Source: Gemmatimonadota bacterium (GTDB lineage: Bacteria > Gemmatimonadota > Gemmatimonadetes > Gemmatimonadales > GWC2-71-9). Taken from it: a stretch of DNA of 64,000 bases. The position numbers and the translations under genes are program-made. How positions within the stretch are numbered: the first letter of the stretch is position 1; every line of letters begins with the position of its first letter. The stretch lies in NCBI GenBank assembly GCA_003222085.1, contig QHUK01000001.1, forward strand, positions 124,001 to 188,000, in the 5' to 3' direction. Shown in pieces: positions 31,572 to 40,039 of this stretch. The notes beneath the pieces were generated by a model that worked only from the letters and a program-made list of their open reading frames with translations, was not told where the DNA came from and made no database searches.

Positions 31572-31985
31572 ATGCACGGAGTGATCAGGCGGTATCGGGT
31601 GAGGTTGGGCACGGTGCAGCAGGCGGCCCACTACGCGGAGAAGGGGTTCCTGCCCATCGTCCGCGACATCCCGGGCTTCGTCTCCTGCCACTTGCTGGAC
31701 GCGGGGAACGACATCCTGACCTGCATCGCCCTGTTCGAGACTGAGCAGGGAGCCGAGGCGGGTGTGCGGGCCTCGCGCGACTGGTTCCGCGACGAGTGGT
31801 CGTCGTTCCGGCCGGTTCCCCCGGAGCTGACCCTGGGTGAAGTCCTGGCCCGGGCCACCGCCGATCGGCGCGCGGCAGACCGCCGGCAGTTGGCCCTGGT
31901 GGGTGCCGCCACCTGGAGCGGCCCGGAGCGCCGGGTGAACGGCGACCGCCGGATCGAGGCTCAGAGCTGGGCCGCGGCGGGCTAG
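31572..31985 (+). CDS. Small protein with ABM-like fold and Arg-rich tail
   Basis: The 137-residue protein from the ATG at 31572 (after AAGGGGGG) resembles antibiotic-biosynthesis-monooxygenase-type ferredoxin-like folds in its first 80 residues: GVIRRYRVRLGTV, GFLPIVRDIPGFVSCHLLDAGNDILTCIALFET. The tail has repeated RRxxDRR motifs (DRRAADRRQ, ERRVNGDRR). The same style of motif appears in the protein at 56034-56438. The function is unknown; an enzyme or a stress-related sensor are both possible. Confidence 0.7.
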   Translation: MHGVIRRYRVRLGTVQQAAHYAEKGFLPIVRDIPGFVSCHLLDAGNDILTCIALFETEQGAEAGVRASRDWFRDEWSSFRPVPPELTLGEVLARATADRRAADRRQLALVGAATWSGPERRVNGDRRIEAQSWAAAG

Positions 31986-32108
31986 AGCCCTAGCCCCGAG
32001 TCCCCCAAAGGCTTCGTGTAGCTCGTCGAGGCGCGGCACTGCCGCGCTCGACGCGTGCGTCGTGCACCCCTTCCCCCGTCCGTGGTCCCGCTGTCTTTTT
32101 TCCCGTCC

Positions 32109-33038
32109 ATGGCCCTCTTCCGCCGCCTGCTGCTCGGCGCATCCCGCAGCCCATGGCTCGCGCGGCAGCTGTCCGAGCGGCCGTTCTTCCGCCGCGCCGT
32201 GCGGCGGTTCATGCCCGGGGAGGACCTCGACGCGGCACTCGCCGCAGCCGCCGACCTCGCCCGGGAGGGCATGGGTAGCGTGCTGACCCAGCTCGGCGAG
32301 CAGGTCACGAGCCGCGACGAGGCCGCCACGGTGCGCGATCACTACCAGCGCGTGCTCGAGGAAATCCGACAGCGCCAGCTGCCGGCTGAAATCTCCGTCA
32401 AGCTCACCCACCTGGGGCTCGACCTGAATCCCAAAGCGTGCCTCCAGGACCTGCTGGCACTCGCGGCCCGGGCGGCGGCCGCCGGGTCATTTCTCTGGAT
32501 CGACATGGAGGAGTCCCGCTATGTGGACGCGACGCTGGAGCTGTTCCAGGCAGTCCGCGCCGCGCACGCGCGCGTCGGCGTGTGCCTGCAGGCCTACCTG
32601 CGCCGCACGCCGGCCGACCTCGAGGCGCTGCTCCCGCTCGCGCCCGCCATCCGGCTCGTGAAAGGCGCCTACAACGAGTCGCCGGACGTCGCGCTTCCGA
32701 AGAAGCGCGATGTGGACGCCGCCTACGGCGTGCTCGCCGGCCGGCTGCTCGAGCGCGCCGCGCGAGGCGAGGCGCGTGCGGTGCTCGGCACCCACGATCT
32801 CAGTCTCATCGCGCGCCTGCGCGAGCGAGCGCTCGGGCTCGGCGCCGCCCCGGGAGGGGGGGCCTACGAAGTCCACATGCTGTACGGGATTCGGGCCGCC
32901 GAGCAGCGCGCCCTGCAGAGCGAGGGAGTACCGGTGCGGGTCTTGATCAGCTATGGGACGCACTGGTTCCCGTGGTACATGCGGCGGCTCGCCGAGCGGC
33001 CGGCGAATGTGTGGTTCGTGGTGCGCAATCTGTTCTAG
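32109..33038 (+). CDS. Proline dehydrogenase
   Basis: The 309-residue FAD enzyme shows EISVKLTHLGLDL, FLWIDMEESRYVDATLELFQ, VGVCLQAYLRRTPADLEALL, IRLVKGAYNE and VRVLISYGTHWFPWYMRRLAERPANVWFVVRN. These are the barrel motifs of monofunctional ProDH/PutA N-terminal enzymes, which oxidise proline to pyrroline-5-carboxylate and pass electrons to quinone. The second enzyme of the pathway is not in the window. The ATG at 32109 fits the family start; an upstream start at 32055 adds Pro-rich residues. Confidence 0.92.
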   Translation: MALFRRLLLGASRSPWLARQLSERPFFRRAVRRFMPGEDLDAALAAAADLAREGMGSVLTQLGEQVTSRDEAATVRDHYQRVLEEIRQRQLPAEISVKLTHLGLDLNPKACLQDLLALAARAAAAGSFLWIDMEESRYVDATLELFQAVRAAHARVGVCLQAYLRRTPADLEALLPLAPAIRLVKGAYNESPDVALPKKRDVDAAYGVLAGRLLERAARGEARAVLGTHDLSLIARLRERALGLGAAPGGGAYEVHMLYGIRAAEQRALQSEGVPVRVLISYGTHWFPWYMRRLAERPANVWFVVRNLF

Positions 33039-33040
33039 TC

Positions 33041-33070
33041 GTGATCCCCGGGCTTGCGCCCGGGGTCAGT
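33041..33070. repeat. REP-like palindrome, copy 1
   Basis: CCCCGGGC (33046-33053) and GCCCGGGG (33058-33065) form a perfect 8-bp stem with loop TTGC; the outer TGA and TCA can also pair. It begins 2 bases after the proline dehydrogenase stop. Nearly identical copies lie at 50497-50525 and, inverted, at 51021-51047. Confidence 0.85.
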
Positions 33071-33132
33071 CGAAACTCTTGAGAAGGTGCGTGCGACTTG
33101 AGCAGGAACGCCCATCCCGCGACCTTTCCACC

Positions 33133-34347
33133 ATGACCGCCCGGACCTCCTCCCCTCCTTCCGTCCCAGCCGAGCTGGACCGCTGGCGCCGCGAGACGCC
33201 GGGATGCCGGGAGCGGATCCACCTCAACAACGCGGGTGCCGCGCTCATGCCTCAGGCGGTGCTTCAGGCGCTCGTCGGGTTCCTCGAGCGGGAAGCGGCG
33301 ATCGGCGGCTATGAAGCAGCCGATGAAGCAGAGCCCCGCGTACGCGAGACGTACGAGCTGCTGGGGCGTCTGGTGGGCGCGGCGGCCCGGAACGTAGCCA
33401 TCGTCGAGAACGCGACCGTGGCCTTCAGCCAGGCGGTGTCCGCGTTCGACTTCCGTCCGGGCGACCGCATCGTCACCACGCGCGCCGACTATCCCTCGAA
33501 CCAGCTGACGTACCTGTCGCTCGCTCGCCGCGCGGGCGTCGAGACGGTGCGGGCGGACGATCTCCCCGAGGGTGGCGTCGATCCGGCCAGTGTGCGCCGG
33601 CTTGCGAGCCACCCACGCACGCGCCTCGTCGCGCTGAGCTGGGTCCCGACGAACTCGGGGTTGGTCCAGGACGCCGCTCTCGTGGGAGAGGTGTGCACGG
33701 AGCTGGGCGTGCCGTACCTGATCGACGGGTGTCAGGCCGTGGGACAGCTGGCGGTGGACGTCGCCGCGCTGCGCTGCGATTTTCTGGCCGGCACCGGACG
33801 CAAGTTCCTACGCGGCCCGCGCGGCATTGGCTTCCTGTACGTGTCCGATCGGATGCTCGAGCGTGGGGCCTTCCCCTTGTTCCTCGATATGCGGGGTGCG
33901 GACTGGACCGACCCCGACGCCTTCCGGCTCGCCGATGGCGCACGCCGGTTCGAGAACTGGGAGTTCGCCTACGCGCTCGTGGCGGGCCTCGGGGCGGCGG
34001 CGCGTTACGCCCTCGCCGTGGGCGCAGGGGGCCGAGAGCGCGCCCGCCGGCTCGCTGCGCTGCTGCGCCCGCAGCTCGCTGAAATTCCGGGGGTGCGGGT
34101 GCTCGATCGCGGGCGGGAGCAATGCGCCATCGTGACCGTGGACGTGGCGGGCCGGGACGCAGCCGACCTCAAACTGCGGCTCCGCCAGCGCGGCATCAAC
34201 GCGAGCTCGGCGGATCGGACGTCGGGGGTCCTCGACATGGACGAGAAGGGGGCCAGCACCGTGCTTCGCTTCTCACCTCACTACTACAACACGGAGGACG
34301 AGCTCGAAACCGCCGTCGCGGCGCTCGCCGAGCTCGCGCGCTCGTGA
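33133..34347 (+). CDS. Class V aminotransferase-fold PLP enzyme (cysteine desulfurase/isopenicillin epimerase-like)
   Basis: The 404-residue protein has HLNNAGAALMPQAVLQAL, IVENATVAFSQAVSAF, GDRIVTTRADYPSNQLTYL, VALSWVPTNSGLVQD, YLIDGCQAVGQLAVDV with the PLP-stacking Asp, and the PLP Lys in AGTGRKFLRGPRGIGFLYV. This fits the CsdA/isopenicillin-N-epimerase-like branch. A catalytic Cys near the C-terminus, needed for desulfurases, is not evident, so a lyase, epimerase or transaminase role is more likely. The ATG at 33133 is preferred over 32953, which lies within the preceding gene. Confidence 0.88.
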   Translation: MTARTSSPPSVPAELDRWRRETPGCRERIHLNNAGAALMPQAVLQALVGFLEREAAIGGYEAADEAEPRVRETYELLGRLVGAAARNVAIVENATVAFSQAVSAFDFRPGDRIVTTRADYPSNQLTYLSLARRAGVETVRADDLPEGGVDPASVRRLASHPRTRLVALSWVPTNSGLVQDAALVGEVCTELGVPYLIDGCQAVGQLAVDVAALRCDFLAGTGRKFLRGPRGIGFLYVSDRMLERGAFPLFLDMRGADWTDPDAFRLADGARRFENWEFAYALVAGLGAAARYALAVGAGGRERARRLAALLRPQLAEIPGVRVLDRGREQCAIVTVDVAGRDAADLKLRLRQRGINASSADRTSGVLDMDEKGASTVLRFSPHYYNTEDELETAVAALAELARS

Positions 34348-34892
34348 GCGCCGGCGGCGCGACGGCGGTTTGGCGCGCCGCGCTCGCCGCGGGGGCGCTC
34401 ATCACGCCGATGGCCCTCGCGGCGCAGGCCCCGAAGAGCCAGCACGCCACGGTGACTCAGCTCGTCGGCACGACTCAGATCACGATCGTCTACAACCGGC
34501 CGAGCGCGCGGGGGCGGACACTCTTCGGCAGGGGGGGAGTCGTGCCGTGGGGCAAGGTGTGGTGTCCCGGTGCCGACACGGCCACGACGATCGCACTAAG
34601 CAGAAACATGGTGGTCGGTGGGCAGCCGCTTGCGGCCGGGAAGTACAGCATCTGGGCGATCCCCGATCCCGACGAATGGACGCTGATCTTCAGCCGGGCG
34701 GCGGACGTGTTCCACATCCCCTATCCCGGCGAAGCCCACGACGCCCTGCGGCTCAGAGTGAAGCCGCAAGCGGAAACAGGACCGTTTATGGAATCGCTGG
34801 CGTTTTACTTCCCGGCCGCCGACACGGGCCGGGCGCTCCTCAACCTGCACTGGGGCGAGACGATCGTGCAGGTCCCGCTCGCGCTGAGGTAG
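34344..34892 (+). CDS. Secreted DUF2911 protein
   Basis: The 182-residue product starts at a GTG that overlaps the TGA of the PLP enzyme gene (GTGA). A signal peptide ends PMALAAQA. The DUF2911 core is clear: ITIVYNRPSARGRTLFG, VPWGKVWCPGADTATTIALS, LAAGKYSIWAIPDPDEWTLIFS and LLNLHWGETIVQVPL. Members are predicted beta-sandwich periplasmic proteins of unknown role, frequent in Bacteroidota and Gemmatimonadota. Confidence 0.88.
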   Translation: MSAGGATAVWRAALAAGALITPMALAAQAPKSQHATVTQLVGTTQITIVYNRPSARGRTLFGRGGVVPWGKVWCPGADTATTIALSRNMVVGGQPLAAGKYSIWAIPDPDEWTLIFSRAADVFHIPYPGEAHDALRLRVKPQAETGPFMESLAFYFPAADTGRALLNLHWGETIVQVPLALR

Positions 34893-34901
34893 CCGCCCGG
34901 G

Positions 34902-35804
34902 TCACTCCTGGTAGGTCTTCCACGCCCGGTAACACACATCGGCCTCATCCAGAAATCCGGCGTGAGTCGGCTGCCAGCCGAGCAGGCGGACCGCCTTGCG
35001 CGCATCGATGTGCTGGCTCAGGGCGAGCGCGTCGGCGAAGTCGCCCAGGGTCTTCCGGGCTTCCGGGAGGGGCGTCGGCCGGACGTCTCCCTGGTACCCG
35101 GCGGCACGTGCGGCCGCCGTCGCCATCTCGAGTACCGTAAAGCGCGACCGGTCGTTCACGTTGAAGATCTCGCCCGCCAGTCCGCTTTCCCCGATTCGCA
35201 CGTACGCGTCGGCCAGGTCATCGATGTGAACCATTGGTACGCGATTGCGACCATCCCCCACCACCAACGGCGGCTTCCCGGTGCTCGGCCCGGCGAACCA
35301 CTGGCCGGTCAGACCACCGGGGCCGCCGTAGACGTCGCCGGGTCGGACGACCAGGCCCCGCACGCCCGCGGCCTGCAACACCAGCTGCTCGTGAGCCGGT
35401 CGCCAGGCGACGAGCCTGGTGGGATTCGGGGGGGTCGTCTCGTCCACCATGCGGTCGCCGGTGTCGCCGTACACCCACGCCCCGCTCGTGAAGACGAACG
35501 TCTTGGGCTTCGCGCCCCGGCGCCCGGCCTCGAGCAGCGTGTCGATGGCGCTCTTGTCCTTGGCCACCCCACCCGCTGCGTAGTCGAACGCCGTGTGGAC
35601 CAAGAGGGCACAGTGGCTGGCGACCTCGAGATAGGTGTTCGGGTCAGCCAGGTCACCGATAACCGGCTCGATCTCATGCTGCGTAAGGCGACGCGCCTTC
35701 GCCTCGCTCCGGGCCAGGCCCAGGACCCGATGTCCCGCGCGCCGCAGCGCCGCCGCGACGGCGAACCCGATGTACCCCGTGGCTCCCGTGACGAGGACTC
35801 GCAT
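34902..35804 (-). CDS. NAD-dependent epimerase/dehydratase (extended SDR)
   Basis: The 300-residue protein opens with the Rossmann motif VLVTGATGYIGFAVAAALRRAG. It keeps VFTSGAWVYGDTGD in the catalytic-Ser region but the canonical YxxxK is not clear; WRPAHEQLVL occupies its place, as in atypical SDRs. RPGDVYGGPGGLTGQ and VHIDDLADAYV complete the pattern. The substrate, a sugar nucleotide or another carbonyl, is unknown. The ATG comes directly after the rmuC stop (TGAATG), so both are cotranscribed. Confidence 0.87.
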   Translation of the reverse strand: MRVLVTGATGYIGFAVAAALRRAGHRVLGLARSEAKARRLTQHEIEPVIGDLADPNTYLEVASHCALLVHTAFDYAAGGVAKDKSAIDTLLEAGRRGAKPKTFVFTSGAWVYGDTGDRMVDETTPPNPTRLVAWRPAHEQLVLQAAGVRGLVVRPGDVYGGPGGLTGQWFAGPSTGKPPLVVGDGRNRVPMVHIDDLADAYVRIGESGLAGEIFNVNDRSRFTVLEMATAAARAAGYQGDVRPTPLPEARKTLGDFADALALSQHIDARKAVRLLGWQPTHAGFLDEADVCYRAWKTYQE

Positions 35805-36713
35805 TCACGCAGAACCGTCGCGGACGTGCCCGGGTTCCCCCGGGTCCATACGATCGTCCACGCCCGTGATCCGCTCGAAGCGCTCCTGAACCCGTCCCGC
35901 TTGGCGCTCGCTCTCCTCGAAGCGCTTCTGAGCATTGGCGAGGTGCGCGCCGACCCCCTGGAACGCGGCCCAGAACCCCGCGAACTGCTGGCGGAGCCCG
36001 CCGAGCTGCTCCTGGATCTCACGGGCCTGCTGCTCCACCCGCATGCCCTTGAGCCCGTGGAGGACCACCAGCAGGTACGCATAGAAGGTGTGGGGCGACA
36101 CGGGGATGACGCGACGGCGCAGCGCGTGCCCGAGGACGCTCTTCGCATCCCCCGGATCTTCCGCGCGCAGCACCGCCTCGTAGTACACGTTCTCGGCCGG
36201 GATGTACATCAGCGCGAAGTCATAGGTGCCCTCGTCCGGCCGGATGTACTTGTCGGCGATCTCGTCGATCCGCTCCTTGAGGGAGCGCGCGAACGCGCGC
36301 ATCTCGCGCTCGGCTTCGGCGCCGGTCGCGGCGAGCAGCCGCCGGCACGCCTCGAGCGGAAACTTCGCATCTACGGGGACCAGACGGTCGCCCAGCCTGA
36401 GGGCCGCATCGACCCGTTCACCGGAGCGGAACGCGTGCTGCATCTGGTAATGGGAGGCAGGGAGGATCTGTCGCAACAGCTCTTCGAGCCACACCTCGCC
36501 GATCGTGCCGCGCAGCTTGGGGACCTGGAGCAGCTGCTGCACTTCGGTCACGGCGGTGCCCATCGACTCGAGGCGTTTCGTCGCCTCACCGAGCGCCCCG
36601 AGCCGCTCATGCACATCCCGCAGCGCGCGTGTCTGGTCCGCGCTGCCCCGGAGGAGCACGAGCGCGAGCAGCACGACGAGCACGACGATCGCGAGCGCGA
36701 CCGCCGGTGACAC
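35805..36713 (-). CDS. rmuC: DNA recombination protein RmuC
   Basis: The 302-residue protein has one N-terminal membrane helix (VALAIVVLVVLLALVLLRG), a coiled segment, and the RmuC core KLRGTIGEVWLEELLRQILP, DAALRLGDRLVPVDAKFPLEACRR, and DFALMYIPAENVYYEAV with the PD-(D/E)XK-like residues. A coiled coil follows (LGGLRQQFAGFWAAFQGV). RmuC limits inversions at short inverted repeats in E. coli, which may matter in a region so rich in palindromes. The length is on the short side for the family. Confidence 0.9.
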   Translation of the reverse strand: MSPAVALAIVVLVVLLALVLLRGSADQTRALRDVHERLGALGEATKRLESMGTAVTEVQQLLQVPKLRGTIGEVWLEELLRQILPASHYQMQHAFRSGERVDAALRLGDRLVPVDAKFPLEACRRLLAATGAEAEREMRAFARSLKERIDEIADKYIRPDEGTYDFALMYIPAENVYYEAVLRAEDPGDAKSVLGHALRRRVIPVSPHTFYAYLLVVLHGLKGMRVEQQAREIQEQLGGLRQQFAGFWAAFQGVGAHLANAQKRFEESERQAGRVQERFERITGVDDRMDPGEPGHVRDGSA

Positions 36714-36744
36714 TCTACGGCAACCTGGTCATGGCGCGCGAAAT

Positions 36745-37674
36745 CTACTCTTGGTAGGCTCGGATTCGCTCCCCGTTTCCCGCCGCGCGTGCCTGGATGA
36801 GCGCGGCACCGGCGTGCTCGAGGAGGCGGTCGGGCGCGAGCGGGGTCGCGTGTAGGTCGGCAACGGCCTCGTAGCCGGCGCGGACCAGCAGCGGCGGCAG
36901 CCCTCGGGGTCTCGGGCCCGCCGTCTGGAGCGCCTGGGTCAGTCGTCGCGCCATCTGCACGGCGCCCGCGGGGGTGGTCGACGGGGCGAGCACCGCGAAC
37001 TCGCTCCGGCCCAGGCGGCCGATGGCGTCCGACGCGCGTCCCCGTGCCTGGAGGACTTCCCCGGCGTACGCGACCGCCACCGGTGGCGCCGCGAGCAGGG
37101 CGGGACGGACGTCGTGCGACTCCAGCTCGACAGCGAGCGCCACGCAGGCGAGCGGCGCGTGACGGCGGAACGCGTCCGAGACCAGCTCGCGGGCGCGCCG
37201 CTCGAGCCCGCGCATCGTGTACAACCCGCTCGCCGGCTCCACGGCGGCCTCCTCAAGAGCGCGATCCGTCTCGAGCTTGACGCGGACGAAGGCATCGAGC
37301 TTCAGGCCCAGCTCTTCCGAGTTGATCACCAAGCTCAGGTAATCCCACGCGCCGGCCTCGAGCGCGGCGAGCCGCTGCTGCTTGGTCGCCGGCGTCGACG
37401 TGATCATGAAAATCGGCGTGTGCCAGGAGACCGCGCGATTCTGCCGGAGGGCGCGGCACACCGCAATGCTGTCCAGGTCTTGAAGGTTCGCGTCCATGAG
37501 AACGACGTCGGGCCGCGCGGCGGGTGCCCGGTCCAGCAGCTCGCGCCCGCTCCCCACGGACACGACCCGATACCCCAGCGGCTCGAGCATGCTGTCGAGC
37601 GCCTGGTTGAGCCACGTTCCCGAGTTGGCGATCAGCACGGCGGGTGGGCGGGGGAACGGCGTGCGCGGAGGCAA
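36745..37674 (-). CDS. Response regulator with degenerate GGDEF domain
   Basis: The 309-residue protein has a receiver domain (residues about 10-130) with phospho-acceptor Asp61 in VVLMDANLQD. A GGDEF-like domain (about 146-309) follows, starting EPASGLYTMRGLERRAREL. The signature loop reads GRSEF (222-226) instead of GGDEF/GGEEF, so diguanylate cyclase activity is unlikely. It could bind GTP or c-di-GMP or act as a scaffold. The stop is 31 bases before the divergent side of rmuC; the NarL-type regulator lies upstream on the same strand. Confidence 0.85.
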   Translation of the reverse strand: MPPRTPFPRPPAVLIANSGTWLNQALDSMLEPLGYRVVSVGSGRELLDRAPAARPDVVLMDANLQDLDSIAVCRALRQNRAVSWHTPIFMITSTPATKQQRLAALEAGAWDYLSLVINSEELGLKLDAFVRVKLETDRALEEAAVEPASGLYTMRGLERRARELVSDAFRRHAPLACVALAVELESHDVRPALLAAPPVAVAYAGEVLQARGRASDAIGRLGRSEFAVLAPSTTPAGAVQMARRLTQALQTAGPRPRGLPPLLVRAGYEAVADLHATPLAPDRLLEHAGAALIQARAAGNGERIRAYQE

Positions 37675-37754
37675 TGTCGGGCCCTCAGGGTCAGGAGTGC
37701 TGCCATGAATGTGTGCCGGTGCCCCGGGGATGAGAATCGGGCGAAACCCTAGCT

Positions 37755-37776
37755 CCCCGGGGGAGAAGACCCGGGG
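37755..37776. repeat. REP-like palindrome, degenerate copy
   Basis: CCCCGGG (37755-37761) and CCCGGGG (37770-37776) flank an 8-base loop, and TCAG follows as in the other copies. It is at the 3' end of the NarL-type regulator gene, one base before its stop codon. Confidence 0.55.
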
Positions 37777-38409
37777 TCAGGGCGTGATCAGGCCTTCCCG
37801 GATGGCGTAGCGGACGAGGCCGGCGACGTCGTGGACATTCAACTTCTTCATCACGCGCGAGCGGTGAAACTCGGCGGTCTTGGGGCTGATCGCGAGCAGC
37901 GCGGCCACCTCCTTGGTCGACTTGCCTTCGGCCACGAGCTGCACGACCTGCCGCTCACGCGAGGTCAGCCGGCTGCGGTCTTCCGCGGCAGCCGCCCGGC
38001 AGGCGTCCACGACAGCCTGCGAGACGCCCGCCCCGACGTAGAACCCGCCGCGCGACACCTGCTGGATGGCCTGGGCGAGGTCTTCCCCCGCCTGGGTCTT
38101 GAGCACGAACCCCCGCACGCCCGCGCGTACCGCGTCCGTCACCAGACGGTCCTGCTCGAGCGCCGTCAGCATCACGACCTGGGTTTCAGGACATGCCTCG
38201 ACGATCTGGCGCGCGGCATCGATGCCGTTCAGGAGCGGCATCATGATATCGAGCACGGCCACATCCGGCTCATGCTGCCGCGTCAAGTCGACCGCCGCCC
38301 GACCGTCGGACGCTTCGGCGACCACCTCGAGGCCGTGGCGCTCGAGCAGGGCGCGCACGCCCTGCCGCAGCACGACGTGGTCGTCGGCCAGCACTACGCG
38401 TAGCGACAT
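37777..38409 (-). CDS. NarL/FixJ-family response regulator
   Basis: The 210-residue regulator has a receiver domain with acidic pocket LADDH, acceptor Asp54 in VAVLDIMMP and Lys in FVLKTQ. A LuxR-type helix-turn-helix (LTSRERQVVQLVAEGKSTKEVAALLAI, SPKTAEFHRSRVMKKL) occupies residues about 148-190. No histidine kinase gene is in the window, so the partner is elsewhere. A strong sigma-70-like promoter and GGAGG precede it. Confidence 0.93.
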   Translation of the reverse strand: MSLRVVLADDHVVLRQGVRALLERHGLEVVAEASDGRAAVDLTRQHEPDVAVLDIMMPLLNGIDAARQIVEACPETQVVMLTALEQDRLVTDAVRAGVRGFVLKTQAGEDLAQAIQQVSRGGFYVGAGVSQAVVDACRAAAAEDRSRLTSRERQVVQLVAEGKSTKEVAALLAISPKTAEFHRSRVMKKLNVHDVAGLVRYAIREGLITP

Positions 38410-38434
38410 CGTTCCTCCGCGGATCCCGAGCTCC

Positions 38435-38464
38435 TCTATATGGAGCGACCCGGCACGGCGTCAA
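38435..38464 (-). promoter_or_regulatory. Candidate promoter for the NarL-type regulator
   Basis: On the minus strand TTGACG and TATAGA are separated by 18 bases; -10 ends 25 bases before the ATG and GGAGG lies between. It is one of the closest consensus matches in the window. Confidence 0.6.
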
Positions 38465-38529
38465 GCAGCCTGCGTCACGGCACGTGTGAAGTACCCGTCC
38501 GGTAGCGAGTTATCGGTTACTGTTCGGTC

Positions 38530-40029
38530 ATGCCGGGCGAACCATCCCGCCTCTCCAAGTCGCGCTATCTCGCCGGCCTCCAGTGTCACAAGCAGCTGTG
38601 GTGGCGCGTGCACGAGCCCGAGGCGCCGGAGCTGTCCCCGACGCCGGGACAACAGAACCTGTTCGCACAGGGACGGGACGTGGGCGAGCGCGCGCGGCGC
38701 CACGTCCCCGGGGGCGAGCTGATCGATCTCCCGTTCTTTCAGTACGACGACAAGGTGGCGGCGACGCGGGAGGCCCTGAAGCGCGAGCCACCGGCGATCT
38801 ACGAGGCCTGGTTCCTGGCGGACGACACCTACGTGGGGGTCGACATCCTGGAGCGCACGCCCCGGGGCCACACCGTGATCGAGGTAAAGGCGTCCAACAG
38901 CCGCAAGCCGGAGCACCTTCCCGATGCGGCCGTGCAGGTGCACGTGCTGCGGGGCGCGGGCCTGCAGGTCGAACGCGCCGAGGTGATGCATCTCAACCCG
39001 GAATGCCGCCACCCCGACCTGTCCAACCTGTTCGTGCGCGAGGACGTGACCGCACTGGTCGAGGGCGCGCTGATCGGCGTGCCCGACGAGCTCGCCGCCC
39101 AGCGGCGGATGCTCGAGGGACCGCTGCCGGATGTCCCCATTGGGGAGCACTGCACTCGACCCTATGATTGCCCGTTCCTCGAGCGCTGCTGGCCCAAGCT
39201 CCCCGACCACCATGTGAGCAAGCTGTATCGCATCGAGCGCAAGCGGGCGCTCGAGCTCGAGGCCGACGGGTATGAGACGCTGTACGACCTACCCTCGGAC
39301 CTGGAGCTCTCGGTGATCCACGCGCGCCAGGTCAGGGCGGTGCAGACCGGTCGCATGGTCGTGGAGCCGACGCTCGCGAAGGCGCTCCCTCAATTTGCGT
39401 CGCCGCTCGCGTTTCTCGACTTCGAGACCGTGAGCCTGGCGATTCCGCGCTGGCCGGGGTGCCGCCCATGGCAGCAGGTCCCGGTGCAGTTCAGCGCCCA
39501 CCGGGAGGAGCGGGGTCGCGGGGGGAGCCTCGTGCATCATGAGTGGATCGCCGAGGGACCGGCGGATCCCCGCCCCGCCCTGGCGGAGGCTCTGGTCGAG
39601 GCGTGCGCGGAGGCGCGCAAGGTCGTGGCGTATCATGCGAGCTTCGAGCGCGAGTGCCTCAAGCAGCTCCGCGAGGCCGTGCCGCGCTTCGCGAAGGAGC
39701 TCGAGCGGATCGAAAAGCGCCTGGTGGACCTGTTGCCGGTGATCCGGAGGCATGTGTACCACCCTGATTTCGGTGGCGGATTCAGCATCAAGAAAACGCT
39801 GCCGGCACTGGTCCCCGGGCTCTCCTACGCCGACTTGTGGGTGCAGGACGGCGAGGTCGCGACGGTGGAGCTACAGCGGCTGATGCTCGAGGGCGACCGG
39901 ACGCCGCCGGCCGAGCGGGCGGCGCGACGTGAGGCGCTGCTGCGCTACTGCGAGCGGGACACGTGGGCGATGGTGAAACTGCTGGAAAAGCTCAGGAGCT
40001 TGGTGGCGGACCAGCTGGAGCTGTTTTGA
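38530..40029 (+). CDS. Cas4-like nuclease fused to DUF2779 exonuclease domain
   Basis: The 499-residue protein has two nuclease-like halves. The N-terminal half resembles RecB/Cas4 PD-(D/E)XK nucleases: Asp105 in VGVDILER, Glu118-x-Lys120 in IEVKAS, and four Cys placed one plus three (Cys19, then Cys208, Cys214, Cys220), as in iron-sulfur Cas4/AddB. The C-terminal half is DUF2779, with Asp297 and Glu299 in AFLDFET, VVAYHASFERECL and CERDTWAMVKLLEKL resembling a DnaQ-like exonuclease. No CRISPR or AddA partner is nearby. It may act in DNA repair or in defence; neither is shown. Confidence 0.85.
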   Translation: MPGEPSRLSKSRYLAGLQCHKQLWWRVHEPEAPELSPTPGQQNLFAQGRDVGERARRHVPGGELIDLPFFQYDDKVAATREALKREPPAIYEAWFLADDTYVGVDILERTPRGHTVIEVKASNSRKPEHLPDAAVQVHVLRGAGLQVERAEVMHLNPECRHPDLSNLFVREDVTALVEGALIGVPDELAAQRRMLEGPLPDVPIGEHCTRPYDCPFLERCWPKLPDHHVSKLYRIERKRALELEADGYETLYDLPSDLELSVIHARQVRAVQTGRMVVEPTLAKALPQFASPLAFLDFETVSLAIPRWPGCRPWQQVPVQFSAHREERGRGGSLVHHEWIAEGPADPRPALAEALVEACAEARKVVAYHASFERECLKQLREAVPRFAKELERIEKRLVDLLPVIRRHVYHPDFGGGFSIKKTLPALVPGLSYADLWVQDGEVATVELQRLMLEGDRTPPAERAARREALLRYCERDTWAMVKLLEKLRSLVADQLELF

Positions 40030-40039
40030 GGTGATGAAC

